Source of the DNA: Chitinophagales bacterium
GTDB taxonomy: Bacteria > Bacteroidota > Bacteroidia > Chitinophagales > Chitinophagaceae
Assembly (NCBI GenBank): GCA_017303455.1
Contig: JAFLBM010000018.1
Coordinates: forward strand, 1 to 64,000
Reading direction: 5' to 3'
Length of the DNA: 64,000 bases
Of this stretch, positions 18,696-27,947 are shown one piece after another; position 1 is the first letter of the stretch; every line of letters begins with the position of its first letter. Position numbers and translations under genes: made by a program. The notes under the pieces are model-generated. The model saw only the letters and a program-made list of their open reading frames with translations, was not told the origin of the DNA and did not search any database.

Positions 18696-19631
18696 ATGCC
18701 CGGAAAGATCATCCTGACCACCTGCTCTCTCAATCATATTGCACAAGCCAAGAGCCTGGGTGATTCAGTTCTTCAGTTTGCGCCAGATTATAAATTAGTC
18801 ATCGGGCTGGTGGATAAACTGGAAGGAAGAATTCGGGCTGATTATTATGCTCCCCACCAACTGATCGAGGCGCATGAACTGAGTATTCCTTTCTTTGACG
18901 AAATGTACAGGCGGTACAATGTTTTGGAACTGAATTGTGCCCTCAAATCTTTTTTTACAGCACATGTGCTGGAACAATTCGCACCAGATACATTTATTTT
19001 CCTCGACAGTGATATGCTGTTATTTGATTCACTCAAAACAGTGGAAGATGAACTGGCCGGGGCTTCGATATTACTTACGCCGCATATTCTGTCGCCATTC
19101 CCGGATGATAAGAATAATCCGAACGAAAAAGATATTTTGAAGACAGGAATGTTCAATGCAGGGTTCTATGCATTGAACAATGATTCTGCGGCAAAGGCTT
19201 TTATTGACTGGTGGAAGGAAAGAATGAAAGACCAGTGTTATGAACGGCCCAAGGAAGGACTGAACGTGGACCAGAAATGGCTGAACTTTGTTCCCTTCTA
19301 TTTCTCCAACGTACAAGTGCTAAGACATCCCGGCTGCAATGCAGCTTACTGGAATTTGCATGAACGGAGCATGGAAAAGAAAGGAAATTCTTTTACAGTG
19401 AATAAGGAACCATTGATCTTTTATCACTTCAGCGGCTATTCCTTGCAACAACCGGACAAAATATCCCGGCACCAGACTAGATTTGCCATGGATACGAACC
19501 CGGCCGTGAAAGAACTGTTTTCACAATACAGGGAACTGTTAATAAAGAACAGGCATGAAGAAATGCAGCAACTTTCCTGTTATTATAAAAAGGAACAGGG
19601 GTTGTTACAAAAATTGGGATTGAAAAAATAA
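18696..19631 (+). CDS. GT-A fold nucleotide-sugar glycosyltransferase (GT8-like)
   Basis: 311 aa. A DxD metal/nucleotide-sugar motif is in FIFLDSDMLLF (about residues 104-114), followed by FNAGFYALNND and a PGCNAAYWNLHER segment resembling GT8/'DXD' glycosyltransferases. Last of the cluster; it begins four bases after the methyltransferase stop, so it is probably translated from the same message. Acceptor unknown. Confidence 0.78.
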   Translation: MPGKIILTTCSLNHIAQAKSLGDSVLQFAPDYKLVIGLVDKLEGRIRADYYAPHQLIEAHELSIPFFDEMYRRYNVLELNCALKSFFTAHVLEQFAPDTFIFLDSDMLLFDSLKTVEDELAGASILLTPHILSPFPDDKNNPNEKDILKTGMFNAGFYALNNDSAAKAFIDWWKERMKDQCYERPKEGLNVDQKWLNFVPFYFSNVQVLRHPGCNAAYWNLHERSMEKKGNSFTVNKEPLIFYHFSGYSLQQPDKISRHQTRFAMDTNPAVKELFSQYRELLIKNRHEEMQQLSCYYKKEQGLLQKLGLKK

Positions 19632-19642
19632 AGTCTGTGATT

Positions 19643-20137
19643 TTATCCTGCCCAACCTTCTCTGTCCAGACTCCGGTATTGAATAGCTTCTGCCAAATGC
19701 TCCGGTTTGATATCGGCACTGCCGGCCAGATCAGCAATGGTGCGGGATACTTTTAAGATACGGTCATAAGCCCTGGCTGATAAATTAAGTTTCTCCATGG
19801 CGGCCTTTAATAGATTAGCTCCCACGGGGCTGATCACACAAATTTCCTTCAGCATCTTACTGCTCATTTGCGCATTGCAATAGATACCGGGATTGTTTTT
19901 ATACCGTTCCGCCTGTATCTCTCTTGCTTTGATCACCCGGTCACGGATGTCAGCCGAGTGTTCCTGTGGTTTCACTCCCGAGAGCTCACTGAATGCAACG
20001 GGTGTTACTTCCACATGCAGGTCAATACGGTCTAACAGTGGACCGGATATTTTATTCAAATATTTCTGTACCGTTCCCGGCGGACAAGTACATTCCCTGT
20101 CCGGATGATTATAAAAACCACAAGGGCATTCCTGCGT
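19643..20137 (-). pseudogene. comM: comM (yifB) Mg-chelatase-like ATPase, C-terminal remnant
   Basis: The readable protein corresponds to the last 165 or so residues of ComM/YifB (normally about 510 aa): CPCGFYNHPDRECTCPPG (Cys cluster), YLNKISGPLLDRIDLHVEV (sensor region), NLSARAYDRILKVSRTIADL. Homology starts at CPCGF; the normal MNP before it is replaced by unrelated sequence. The N-terminal two thirds, with Walker A and B, are absent from the window. ComM is a branch-migration helicase used in natural transformation. The gene is therefore cut by whatever lies at about 20.14 kb onwards; comM is a known insertion hotspot for islands such as AbaR in Acinetobacter. Confidence 0.85.
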
Positions 20138-20151
20138 TGCCTTTTTCCAGG

Positions 20152-20409
20152 ATGACTGGGAATATATCCCGCCCAAAGCCTAAGACATATCCTAAAGAAT
20201 TGAAAACCATAGGTGATCATATTCGTGCTTGGAGGATTGATAAACATTTGCTACAGAAAGATGTTGCAAGGATACTTTCAGTTTGTGAGGACACAGTCAC
20301 AGGGTGGGAGATGCGAGGGACAATTCCAGTAATGCGGCAAATCCCAGAAATTATTAAGATGATTGGATACTTTCCACCTAATTTGGATACCTCAACCTCA
20401 AAACCGTAA
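20152..20409 (+). CDS. XRE-type helix-turn-helix protein at the island edge
   Basis: 85 aa from the ATG at 20152, about 15 bases from the comM break. The HTH is GDHIRAWRIDKHLLQKDVARI followed by EDTVTGWEMRGTIP. Full-length relatives that I recognise in Chitinophagaceae carry a second, similar HTH after a 'GYxPxxxDT' linker; here the protein stops soon after GYFPPNLDTSTSKP, so it is shortened. A decayed relative lies at about 28.65-28.9 kb. It probably regulates or marks a mobile segment. Confidence 0.7.
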   Translation: MTGNISRPKPKTYPKELKTIGDHIRAWRIDKHLLQKDVARILSVCEDTVTGWEMRGTIPVMRQIPEIIKMIGYFPPNLDTSTSKP

Positions 20410-20811
20410 ACGAATTACAGGTGTCGAAGGGAATCAAAGAATGTCTAAAACACTGAAAACCTTACAGGTCAATAATTTTGTAAGATTTTCTGTGGGTTTA
20501 ATTATCGTTAAATGAGTTGGGAAGTAGTCTCGTTTGAGATAAAATAAGAATTGAAATCCAATACCTTAAAAATTAACCGTAAAATGATCATTACTGATTG
20601 TTGTACCCTGTCAAATACGCTACGATAAAGATAATTGTTCTATTTAGCGATGTGAATTATGAGGCAATAAAATATTGATAGTAGCTTCAATATAACAGGA
20701 GCAAATAATAGGTCACACTATGAAATACTATCGATGACAAGATGAGGTTAACTGGCCCGGGAATCAGAAACTTTTCGGCTGTCGAAAATGATATTCCCTG
20801 TTACATAAGAC
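20410..20811. other. Non-coding, AT-rich gap
   Basis: About 400 bases between convergent genes (the HTH protein and the KAP ATPase). No ORF of credible length, no strong hairpin terminator and no repeat found. It may be decayed DNA from a former gene next to the island edge. Confidence 0.5.
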
Positions 20812-22869
20812 TTATACCATGATCATTCTGGGTTCAGATGGATATTTGATATTGGGAAAGCTTGTTATATCTAAAGCTAGTAAATGATGTTGAACTACCC
20901 TTTGATAGTCATTTAATGACTGTGGTTCTATAGCTTTAACTGCCTCGTAGAAATCTCGAAACGTGCCTTCTGGGAAAAGTGAATTTGGGAAAACCCAATT
21001 ATATCGATGAAAAGATAGGTCTTCTTTACTTACATGAACATATTGACTTGCTATATAAACTAAAAAATCTTTATCATTTAAGAACGATGTGAGAATTCCT
21101 GGGTAATCATCGGGCATGAGCTCTGAATAATTTCTCAGATAAAGATATTTTAAGAACGGACAAAGCTGAGTTTGTCTGGATTCCCACATAAAGTTTGCAG
21201 CATTTTTGAAAATGGGGAGGTATACTTTTTCCAGAGACGAATAATGCTTCTTATAATAGTCGTCGAATATTTGGTAGTCACTTCTAAAATGCCGGTCCTC
21301 TTTTACAAAAAGTCTGATATAATGGAAGAAATAAATATGCACGATGCTTGGCGGGCTGGCCCTGTTTCTGAAAGATTGAAAAAAAGTTCTAATAAATTCA
21401 TCCCTATTTTTCCTATTGCCAGTGATTAGGTTAATCAACATATCGGACGCCTGATCTGACTGTGCTTCAAAAATTGAACTATTGGCATTGAAGAATTCGA
21501 TAATATCTCTGATTAAGTCATAATCGTAATTTTTATAGATTTTGTGTAGTGAACGATCTTTTAAGCGATTGATTAAATTCTCGATCCTGTTATATTGTAA
21601 AGCTTCCTGAAGAATTCTTTTCCTTAGAGTTGGTCTGGTAATTATTTCCTGTAATTCCTTTTCACTAATATCACTGTCATTGCGCAGTAGATTAAAGTAC
21701 CTGTCAAAGTATTCCGGGTCCAACAGTCTTTTCATGTTTGATTCCTTCCTGTAGGGGTGTAAACTGGAATTAGACGCAAGGGCCTTAATAATTTCTGAAG
21801 AGGCAGGACTTAATAACTCAAATTGTTCAGTGTTTAACCCGGCTTCGGGAAGTTCTCTTTTCCTGGCATTTATTTTATAGTAAGTGTAGAATTTGGTATA
21901 GGAAGGATAGTCAAAAATCCTTATTGCCTCAATCGTAAGAAAATCTACAGGATTAATATCACCAGCAATCGAAGGAAGTCTGAATGAAAGTCCATTGAAA
22001 AACCGTTTAAAGTCTCGTATGCTTTTAAAGTAATCCTTAAGACCGTGGTATCCCCAGAGTGATTTAAGGGCATACTCGTCAAAAGTTAATTTGTTTTCCT
22101 TGCCCAACTCCTGGATATTAGAATAAAATAAATCCTCTAATTTCTTATCCTGAATAGAAGGAATTTCATAATCAACTTGAATTACTTTTTCCAAATATTC
22201 CTGGCCTTTCCCGTTAAAGTTTTTTCCAATGGCATCAATAACAATTTGGCGGTCGAATGCCACCAAATAAATGATATTACTGAAATTGGTAACCAGAGTA
22301 ATTGTTTGGAAAAGTTCTGCAATCTGGTCTGCGGATAACCTATCGACATCATCAATTAAAACGATGATTTTCTTCTTATTTTTTTTTAGTATCTCCTCGA
22401 TTTCATTTCTAATTTCAAATATGTTATTTTTTTTGCCTAATTGTTCTGATAAATTTTCCAGCCCTTCCTGAATTTTTCCTGCAGTACCACTTAAATATTT
22501 CAACCACCTGAAAGCTTTAATAAAATCGTTGAGCTTTTCTGAAACTTGAGTTGTCCTGGTTTCGAGATCTTTTAGTGAAAGAGCTAAATGAATAAGAAAA
22601 GCCTCTTTAATGCTTTCGTCTTTATAAAATAACCATGGATTGAATAAAACAATCTTGAACCTTTCCCCTTCCTTTTCTTCTATTTGTTTCCTTATATAGT
22701 CAACCAGGGTAGACTTTCCACTTCCCCACTCGCCAGTAATGGATATTGTCAAGCCGTCTTTATTTTTTTTTGAATATGAAACCAGCCCATTTACAATTTC
22801 AGTAGCGATATTATTTCGCCCCAAAAGATCATCAACTACATCAGGTATATGGTCGGATTTAAGTTTCAT
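20812..22869 (-). CDS. KAP family P-loop NTPase
   Basis: 685 aa. Walker A is GEWGSGKST (46-54) and Walker B IIVLIDDVDRLS (about 168-179), followed by ELFQTITLVTNFSNIIYLVAFDR, which is characteristic of KAP NTPases; FNPWLF after the first helix is also a family hallmark. No transmembrane pair is obvious inside the NTPase domain, unlike many KAP proteins. KAP NTPases occur in several antiphage islands (for example with retron or RloC-like effectors) and are linked to membrane-associated signalling. Here it stands alone next to other defence-like genes. Defence role is inferred. Confidence 0.85.
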   Translation of the reverse strand: MKLKSDHIPDVVDDLLGRNNIATEIVNGLVSYSKKNKDGLTISITGEWGSGKSTLVDYIRKQIEEKEGERFKIVLFNPWLFYKDESIKEAFLIHLALSLKDLETRTTQVSEKLNDFIKAFRWLKYLSGTAGKIQEGLENLSEQLGKKNNIFEIRNEIEEILKKNKKKIIVLIDDVDRLSADQIAELFQTITLVTNFSNIIYLVAFDRQIVIDAIGKNFNGKGQEYLEKVIQVDYEIPSIQDKKLEDLFYSNIQELGKENKLTFDEYALKSLWGYHGLKDYFKSIRDFKRFFNGLSFRLPSIAGDINPVDFLTIEAIRIFDYPSYTKFYTYYKINARKRELPEAGLNTEQFELLSPASSEIIKALASNSSLHPYRKESNMKRLLDPEYFDRYFNLLRNDSDISEKELQEIITRPTLRKRILQEALQYNRIENLINRLKDRSLHKIYKNYDYDLIRDIIEFFNANSSIFEAQSDQASDMLINLITGNRKNRDEFIRTFFQSFRNRASPPSIVHIYFFHYIRLFVKEDRHFRSDYQIFDDYYKKHYSSLEKVYLPIFKNAANFMWESRQTQLCPFLKYLYLRNYSELMPDDYPGILTSFLNDKDFLVYIASQYVHVSKEDLSFHRYNWVFPNSLFPEGTFRDFYEAVKAIEPQSLNDYQRVVQHHLLALDITSFPNIKYPSEPRMIMV

Positions 22870-23204
22870 AATAATGTTCGGTAGGTTTCGAAGTTGCCTC
22901 AGAGCAAACTTAAGTAAGCGATTTCACAAAAGGTAGGTTTTAATGTTTGATCTGTATGGCTATGAAAAGCAAGAACAGCTAATAACGGGTTCAAGCTTTT
23001 TGCTTGAATAATATGGTCTTTTTACCTTTACCGCGGAATAATTCTTTATTTCTGTGACCGAAAATAGACCAAAAATTAAATAATGCTCAAAAGGGATAAA
23101 TGTATAAGGTATTCGATGTCAGATAGTTAAAAGGCGACTAATTCCTTAAGCTCAAAAAAAGTTTTGTGCCTTTATGCTAAGAAAATGAAATTTATAAGGG
23201 CAGC
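22870..23204. other. Divergent intergenic region
   Basis: 335 bases between the divergent KAP and winged-helix/nuclease genes; it must hold both promoters. On the minus strand TAAGTTTG (22912-22905) fits the Bacteroidota -7 box for the KAP gene. Immediately before the GTG at 23205 a seven-codon ORF (MKFIRAA) ends with its TGA overlapping the GTG, possibly by chance. No gene seen. Confidence 0.4.
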
Positions 23205-24818
23205 GTGACAAATTTTATAGCTTTGTGCCCTATGGGCAAGGATCAAGAAGTATATCAACGCTACATTTTTGGATTACTTAGTAAAACAAGTTTCCTAGCC
23301 GGCAGGGAAATGGTAAAAGCGCTTACCGAAAGATTTTCTATCTCAGATGAAAATGCTCGTAAGATTATCCAAAGGACTGCGGAATCACGGATGATCGAGT
23401 CAACCAAACCAATAACCTTTGGCAAGGGCCAGTTTATTTATATGTTACCCGGTAAGGTTATTGACCTGGCTGCGGTAAAACGGATCTGCGATAGATACCG
23501 GCCGCCTCTTTACCGCATCATTGATGTTCTCGAACAAAATGACGGCGTTCTTTCTTATTATGAAGCATTGAAATTGTCAGCTTCACCGGAAGAAAAGACT
23601 TCCACAAAAGCGAACACTGTCGATGAACTGGTGTATATACTCGTGAAGCTGGAACTTGCATATGTGGATACTGATGAAAATGGTATCCGATACATTATTG
23701 ACAAAAAGATCGAAGACCCTCAACCTGAAATGGCATTCCAGTATTCCAAGATGGTCCAGGACTGTATGTTTATTCCCGATATTTTAAGGTGGCTCAGAAA
23801 AGTAAATATCATAGATAACCTTAAAACAGTTTATCGCAATAAAACGAACCCATCTAAAGGCGCTGTACATAATTCACTTCCCTGGGATGCATTTGCGTAT
23901 ACTAAAACTACCGGGATCAATGAAGTTCATGGAAGGGAAGCAAAGGAAGTTAAGAATCAAACACTCGTTGTCTTGGACATTATGATTAGCAGAGAATACA
24001 GCCAATCTGATCTGGATGGATTCCTTGGAAGAGTCCAGGTTAATTTAAATGCTGTGAAGGAAGGGAAAAGGAAGATAATGCCAATCGTTTTTTACAAGAC
24101 CATTTCTGAAAGAGTTCAAAATACAATTGCCAGTCTAGGATTTCTCTCTTTTCAACTTGGAACTATTTTCGGAGGAAGGGTAAATGAGCTCATTGAGAAG
24201 GTTAGTTTAATACAACGGAGTTCAGGTATTCAAGGTGATGAGTTGATTCCTACGGAAATGGAGTCTTTGTTATCAACGATCCGGGAAACAGGACAAGAGG
24301 AAAATTTGTCAAATCTTAAAGGCATCTTGTTCGAATTTTTGTTATACCCTCTTATCAGAGCTGTTTATGGTAATGCTGGTATTATTCATGGAAGATTTTT
24401 TTCACGGAAAAACCCAGACAAATCCAGGGAAGGTTACGAATATGATTTTATTATCCGTTCAGAGACGCCAAAGGAAATTGTTGTTATAGAAGCAAAGGGA
24501 TATTCACCAGGTAACAGGATACCGGTAGGAAGAAGCGATACGAACAATACTCTTTCCTGGTTTTATGGACGGACACTCCCTTTCTTAAAAACTTTTTACT
24601 CCAGGGAAATCGCTGAAGGCTATAAATTCAGGGCTTGTTACATCACTTCGGCAGGTTTTTTTGAAGACGGAATTGAATTCCTTAACGCTCATAAAAAATT
24701 AAAGTCCCGGTTACTTGCCGGTTACTATGATGGCGTCACCTTGTTGCAGTTATTGGCTGAGTTGGACTTGTCTATTAGCCGGGATACGTTAGAAAGATAT
24801 TATCTGACCAAAAAGTAA
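23205..24818 (+). CDS. Winged-helix protein with C-terminal PD-(D/E)XK nuclease-like domain
   Basis: 537 aa from a GTG at 23205 preceded by AAGGG; an ATG at 23232 is the alternative. The N-terminal 130 residues look like one or two winged helices (REMVKALTERFSISDENARKII; ESTKPITFGKGQFIYMLPGK). The last third has LLYPLIRAVYGN, then YEYDFIIRSETPKEIVVIEAKGY, with D, E and K in PD-(D/E)XK spacing, and a hydrophobic loop. I do not recognise a named family. A sequence-specific or modification-sensing nuclease, maybe a single-gene restriction factor, is plausible from context. Confidence 0.65.
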   Translation: MTNFIALCPMGKDQEVYQRYIFGLLSKTSFLAGREMVKALTERFSISDENARKIIQRTAESRMIESTKPITFGKGQFIYMLPGKVIDLAAVKRICDRYRPPLYRIIDVLEQNDGVLSYYEALKLSASPEEKTSTKANTVDELVYILVKLELAYVDTDENGIRYIIDKKIEDPQPEMAFQYSKMVQDCMFIPDILRWLRKVNIIDNLKTVYRNKTNPSKGAVHNSLPWDAFAYTKTTGINEVHGREAKEVKNQTLVVLDIMISREYSQSDLDGFLGRVQVNLNAVKEGKRKIMPIVFYKTISERVQNTIASLGFLSFQLGTIFGGRVNELIEKVSLIQRSSGIQGDELIPTEMESLLSTIRETGQEENLSNLKGILFEFLLYPLIRAVYGNAGIIHGRFFSRKNPDKSREGYEYDFIIRSETPKEIVVIEAKGYSPGNRIPVGRSDTNNTLSWFYGRTLPFLKTFYSREIAEGYKFRACYITSAGFFEDGIEFLNAHKKLKSRLLAGYYDGVTLLQLLAELDLSISRDTLERYYLTKK

Positions 24819-25032
24819 GATGACTTTTTGAGGTAAAAGCACAAAAAATTATGTACTTATATCTGTGCTTTATCCAGCGCCATCAACGGTCAAGATACAA
24901 GAATTTGGCTTGGGGCAAAAACTATAGTGGTAGTAAAAAAGACTAACCTTAATACTGCATACCAGAGGTTTAGAAAAATAGTACAGATAGGAATATTTGT
25001 AGAGGTAATTTTAAACACTAATATTTTATTGA

Positions 25033-25040
25033 TACCTTTG
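25033..25040 (+). promoter_or_regulatory. Bacteroidota -7 promoter box for the sce7726 operon
   Basis: TACCTTTG matches the TAnnTTTG consensus and lies 23 bases before the ATG at 25064. The -33 element is not clear. No other -7 match lies closer to the start. Confidence 0.5.
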
Positions 25041-25063
25041 TATGGAAAATTTTTTTTTGTAAT

Positions 25064-25930
25064 ATGATCGCTTCGACTGACTTTAGCCGCTCTCTCTCCC
25101 AAATTTTCACCAATCCGGTGTTTAGGGAAGTCGCGCAATCGGGAACAAGCGATTATATTCTTACCAAGATCAAAAAATACCAGCATCAGCTTTTGGCTGA
25201 ACCTGGCTTACCGGTTAGAAAGGTTATTGAAAATGCTTATGGATATCTGGGAAGGAATTACCGCAATGAATATGTATATAAGAATACCATCATCAATAAT
25301 ATCTTGCTCGGAAGACACAGTGTGAATACTGCTACTCTCCTTAATGAACTGAAGGTGGGAGGTTCAATTGCAGACACCGTTATCATCAACGGGACATCTA
25401 CGGTCTATGAAATCAAAACAGAACTGGATAATCCTGCTAAGCTGGAAAAGCAACTCGATGATTACCGAAAGGCTTTCGTCAAAGTTTACCTGGTTACACA
25501 TTATAGTTTGACAGAACGCTATCTGTCACTAATTAAAGACAAACCGGTTGGCCTACTTTCCTTATCCGGCCGCTTCAACCTTACTTCGGTCAAGCCCGCA
25601 TCCGAGGATTACAATGGGTTGGATACTGATATCATGATGAAGACCCTACGAAAGGATGAATACTGTGCAGTCATTAAGGGTTACTTTGGTTGCTTACCAG
25701 AAGTTTCCACCATCCGTTTTTTTTCGGAGTGCCTACGGCTGGCAAAAGAAATTGAACCAAGGACACTTCATGAGATGATGCTGACACAATTAAAGAAAAG
25801 GGTGCCTTGTGACAGTCAAAGTCTTGCTTCCACCACCATACCCCGCGAAATAAAACATATTTGCCTTTGTATTGACCCAAGCAGGGCGGAGTATAACAAC
25901 CTTGCTAATTTTTTGAACCACAACATCTAG
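25064..25930 (+). CDS. sce7726 family protein (PD-(D/E)XK nuclease-like)
   Basis: 288 aa. Resembles the sce7726 family: VIENAYGYLGRNYRNEYVYKN then LNELKVGGSIADTVIINGTSTVYEIKTE. Here D104, E116 and K118 form a PD-(D/E)XK-type site (D...E-I-K). The second half is a helical, poorly characterised region. It is the first gene of a tight four-gene operon, followed three bases later by an sce7725-type gene. Family pairing sce7725/sce7726 is established as a conserved neighbourhood; nuclease activity and a defensive role are inference. Confidence 0.78.
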   Translation: MIASTDFSRSLSQIFTNPVFREVAQSGTSDYILTKIKKYQHQLLAEPGLPVRKVIENAYGYLGRNYRNEYVYKNTIINNILLGRHSVNTATLLNELKVGGSIADTVIINGTSTVYEIKTELDNPAKLEKQLDDYRKAFVKVYLVTHYSLTERYLSLIKDKPVGLLSLSGRFNLTSVKPASEDYNGLDTDIMMKTLRKDEYCAVIKGYFGCLPEVSTIRFFSECLRLAKEIEPRTLHEMMLTQLKKRVPCDSQSLASTTIPREIKHICLCIDPSRAEYNNLANFLNHNI

Positions 25931-25933
25931 CTT

Positions 25934-26872
25934 ATGTATTTTTCTTATTTAAGGTGCAAACAGTTCGAATTGTTGGCCCTTAAGGAGATTGCTCCTCGAC
26001 TGGACAATGCTTCGCTGATTTCCCCGATTTTAGAGCCTGTAAAGGTATCAACCAGTGCATTTGAACGTGCCGTGGAAAGCCTTGTCGGCAGAGAAATGAA
26101 TTTTACGATCATCGTTAATCCTTTACACGGCGAGTTTGTAGAAGATAACAACGGTATTTTTGAGATGATCAATAACAAGCTGCAGACCTATGATAATTTC
26201 CAAATTGGTATTTTGCTGCATGGACGGGTGCAGCTTCCCCAAATTACCGCAAGTTTACAGCTACTAGCTTCCCCTCGCGGGCTCACCTTAGTCCATATTG
26301 ATCGTGTCAATGATTTAGAAGAACTCGCAGTCTGGGGATTGGACAAAGACATTCGCTACAACTTATATGGTGAAAATTTCCCGGTGCGTAGATATAGGGA
26401 TATTATCGCTGCGGACACAAAGGTTTTGCTTGAAGATAAATTTAAGCCGCAGGTAAAAAATGCGAACTACCTGAATGTTCCCGATGAATTTTTCAGCGAT
26501 GACTATTTATACTATGAGCAGGACGGCTTTATTGGCTTCGGAGATTACCTTACCATTGGAGACGACTTTACCACGACGGGACGACTTCCGTATGCAATAG
26601 CTATTCATTTAACTTATGTTCGGGAAAATGGCGAAATATGGATCCGTCATTTCGTATCCGATTCCAATACTGATACGACGGATGTTGCCGGAAAGTTTGG
26701 TGAAGCACTCGAAAAGCTGATTGCATTTATCAATGAGCGAAACATACAAACTTATGCGGCCAATGAATTCAGGACCCTGCATGAGAACGGACATTATCCT
26801 GGGCTGGGAAGTTTAAAAAAGCTTTCCGTTATGCATCACCTTGAACTTGTTCACGATTTATTAAATGCCTGA
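25934..26872 (+). CDS. sce7725 family protein (beta protein-like)
   Basis: 312 aa. Opens YFSYLRCKQFELLALKEIAP and contains ISPILEPVK and NPLHGEF, typical of sce7725/'beta protein' proteins in Bacteroidota. No enzymatic motif is recognisable to me. It lies between the sce7726 gene (three-base gap) and the RES gene, whose ATG overlaps its last codons (ATGA at 26871), so the set is translationally coupled. Probably a structural or sensor partner of the sce7726 nuclease-like protein; inference. Confidence 0.75.
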   Translation: MYFSYLRCKQFELLALKEIAPRLDNASLISPILEPVKVSTSAFERAVESLVGREMNFTIIVNPLHGEFVEDNNGIFEMINNKLQTYDNFQIGILLHGRVQLPQITASLQLLASPRGLTLVHIDRVNDLEELAVWGLDKDIRYNLYGENFPVRRYRDIIAADTKVLLEDKFKPQVKNANYLNVPDEFFSDDYLYYEQDGFIGFGDYLTIGDDFTTTGRLPYAIAIHLTYVRENGEIWIRHFVSDSNTDTTDVAGKFGEALEKLIAFINERNIQTYAANEFRTLHENGHYPGLGSLKKLSVMHHLELVHDLLNA

Positions 26873-27927
26873 TGAACTGCTGTATTAACTGCTTCAATGA
26901 TTCTGAAGCCATCGGATTTATCCGTTCTAACTCGACAACTACCGGGAATTGTGATTTCTGCGCTTCCGCTGCTGTTCAGCTAGTTGAAGCCGTAGAACTA
27001 GAAGAGTTATTTCAGCCTATAGCCGATTGTTTTAAAACCTGTGCGACGCTTGGTGTTCCAGATACCGGAAGACTAATGCACCAAAAAATCCAGGATATCT
27101 GGAATATGTTCCGAAATCCAGATGAAGCTGCCAATAAGAATTTGCTTACCGCTATTGTGAGCCATATTATTCCGGCAGGTGACCCATTATTAAATAGTTC
27201 GGTAGAAATTGCAGTATTAACAACACCAGGACTCGCCGGTGATGTACATGAACAAAAGTGGGAGAATTTTGCAGAAGAGATCAAATTTAAGAACCGTTTC
27301 TTTTTAAATGAAACGATTGATCTCCCATTACTGGCCAATTTACTGGATTATCTTTCCAAGACCTATGATCCTGGAAAAGTATTTTATAGAGGAAGGGTTT
27401 CAGAACTAGCAGGAATAAGCCTTCACCTTATGGGAAAGCCACCGGCTGATAAAACCACCTCAGGCCGGGCGAACCCGAATGGCATCCCGTATCTTTATGT
27501 CGCTACCGATGTTGAAACCACCGTTTATGAAAGCAGATCTACTTATCTTGATTACCTGACAGTTGCGCAATTCCGATTAAGAGAAAGAATGAAGGTAGTC
27601 AGTCTGCGGGGCATTGGGGAGATAAGCCCTGTTGTATTTGGCGACCAGCTGGAAAAATATCTCTCACATCAAAAGTATCTGATCAGGCTAGAACGCGAAC
27701 TTTCGAAGCCGGTTCGGCGGTATGATAAAGAACTTGATTATTTACCCTCGCAGTATCTGTGTGAGTATGTCAAATCATTGGGCTATGACGCCATCGAATA
27801 TGGCAGCTCGCTTAGAAATGGCGGAATCAATCTTGCTGTATTTAATGACGGAAAACTGGAGCCCAGGTCTGTTAAAGTATACGAAATAACAGGTTTTAAT
27901 CTTGGGTTCAACCCAATTGCGCCTTAG
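26872..27927 (+). CDS. RES family NAD+ phosphorylase with N-terminal zinc-finger/HEPN-like region
   Basis: 351 aa. The N-terminus has two Cys pairs (C4/C7, C27/C30), a small zinc ribbon, and an all-helical region resembling HEPN_RES_N1. The RES domain is clear: FYRGRVSE (R173), GRANPNGIPYLYVATDVETTVYE (198-220; the catalytic-type Arg and Glu220). RES enzymes break down NAD+ by phosphorolysis and act as toxins (for example MbcT, ParT-like). Here no adjacent classical antitoxin (Xre-MbcA/ParS type) is seen; it is embedded in the sce7726/sce7725 operon. NAD+ depletion upon phage infection is a reasonable hypothesis. Confidence 0.82.
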   Translation: MNCCINCFNDSEAIGFIRSNSTTTGNCDFCASAAVQLVEAVELEELFQPIADCFKTCATLGVPDTGRLMHQKIQDIWNMFRNPDEAANKNLLTAIVSHIIPAGDPLLNSSVEIAVLTTPGLAGDVHEQKWENFAEEIKFKNRFFLNETIDLPLLANLLDYLSKTYDPGKVFYRGRVSELAGISLHLMGKPPADKTTSGRANPNGIPYLYVATDVETTVYESRSTYLDYLTVAQFRLRERMKVVSLRGIGEISPVVFGDQLEKYLSHQKYLIRLERELSKPVRRYDKELDYLPSQYLCEYVKSLGYDAIEYGSSLRNGGINLAVFNDGKLEPRSVKVYEITGFNLGFNPIAP

Positions 27928-27947
27928 CAACTACTAAGTTGATCGTT

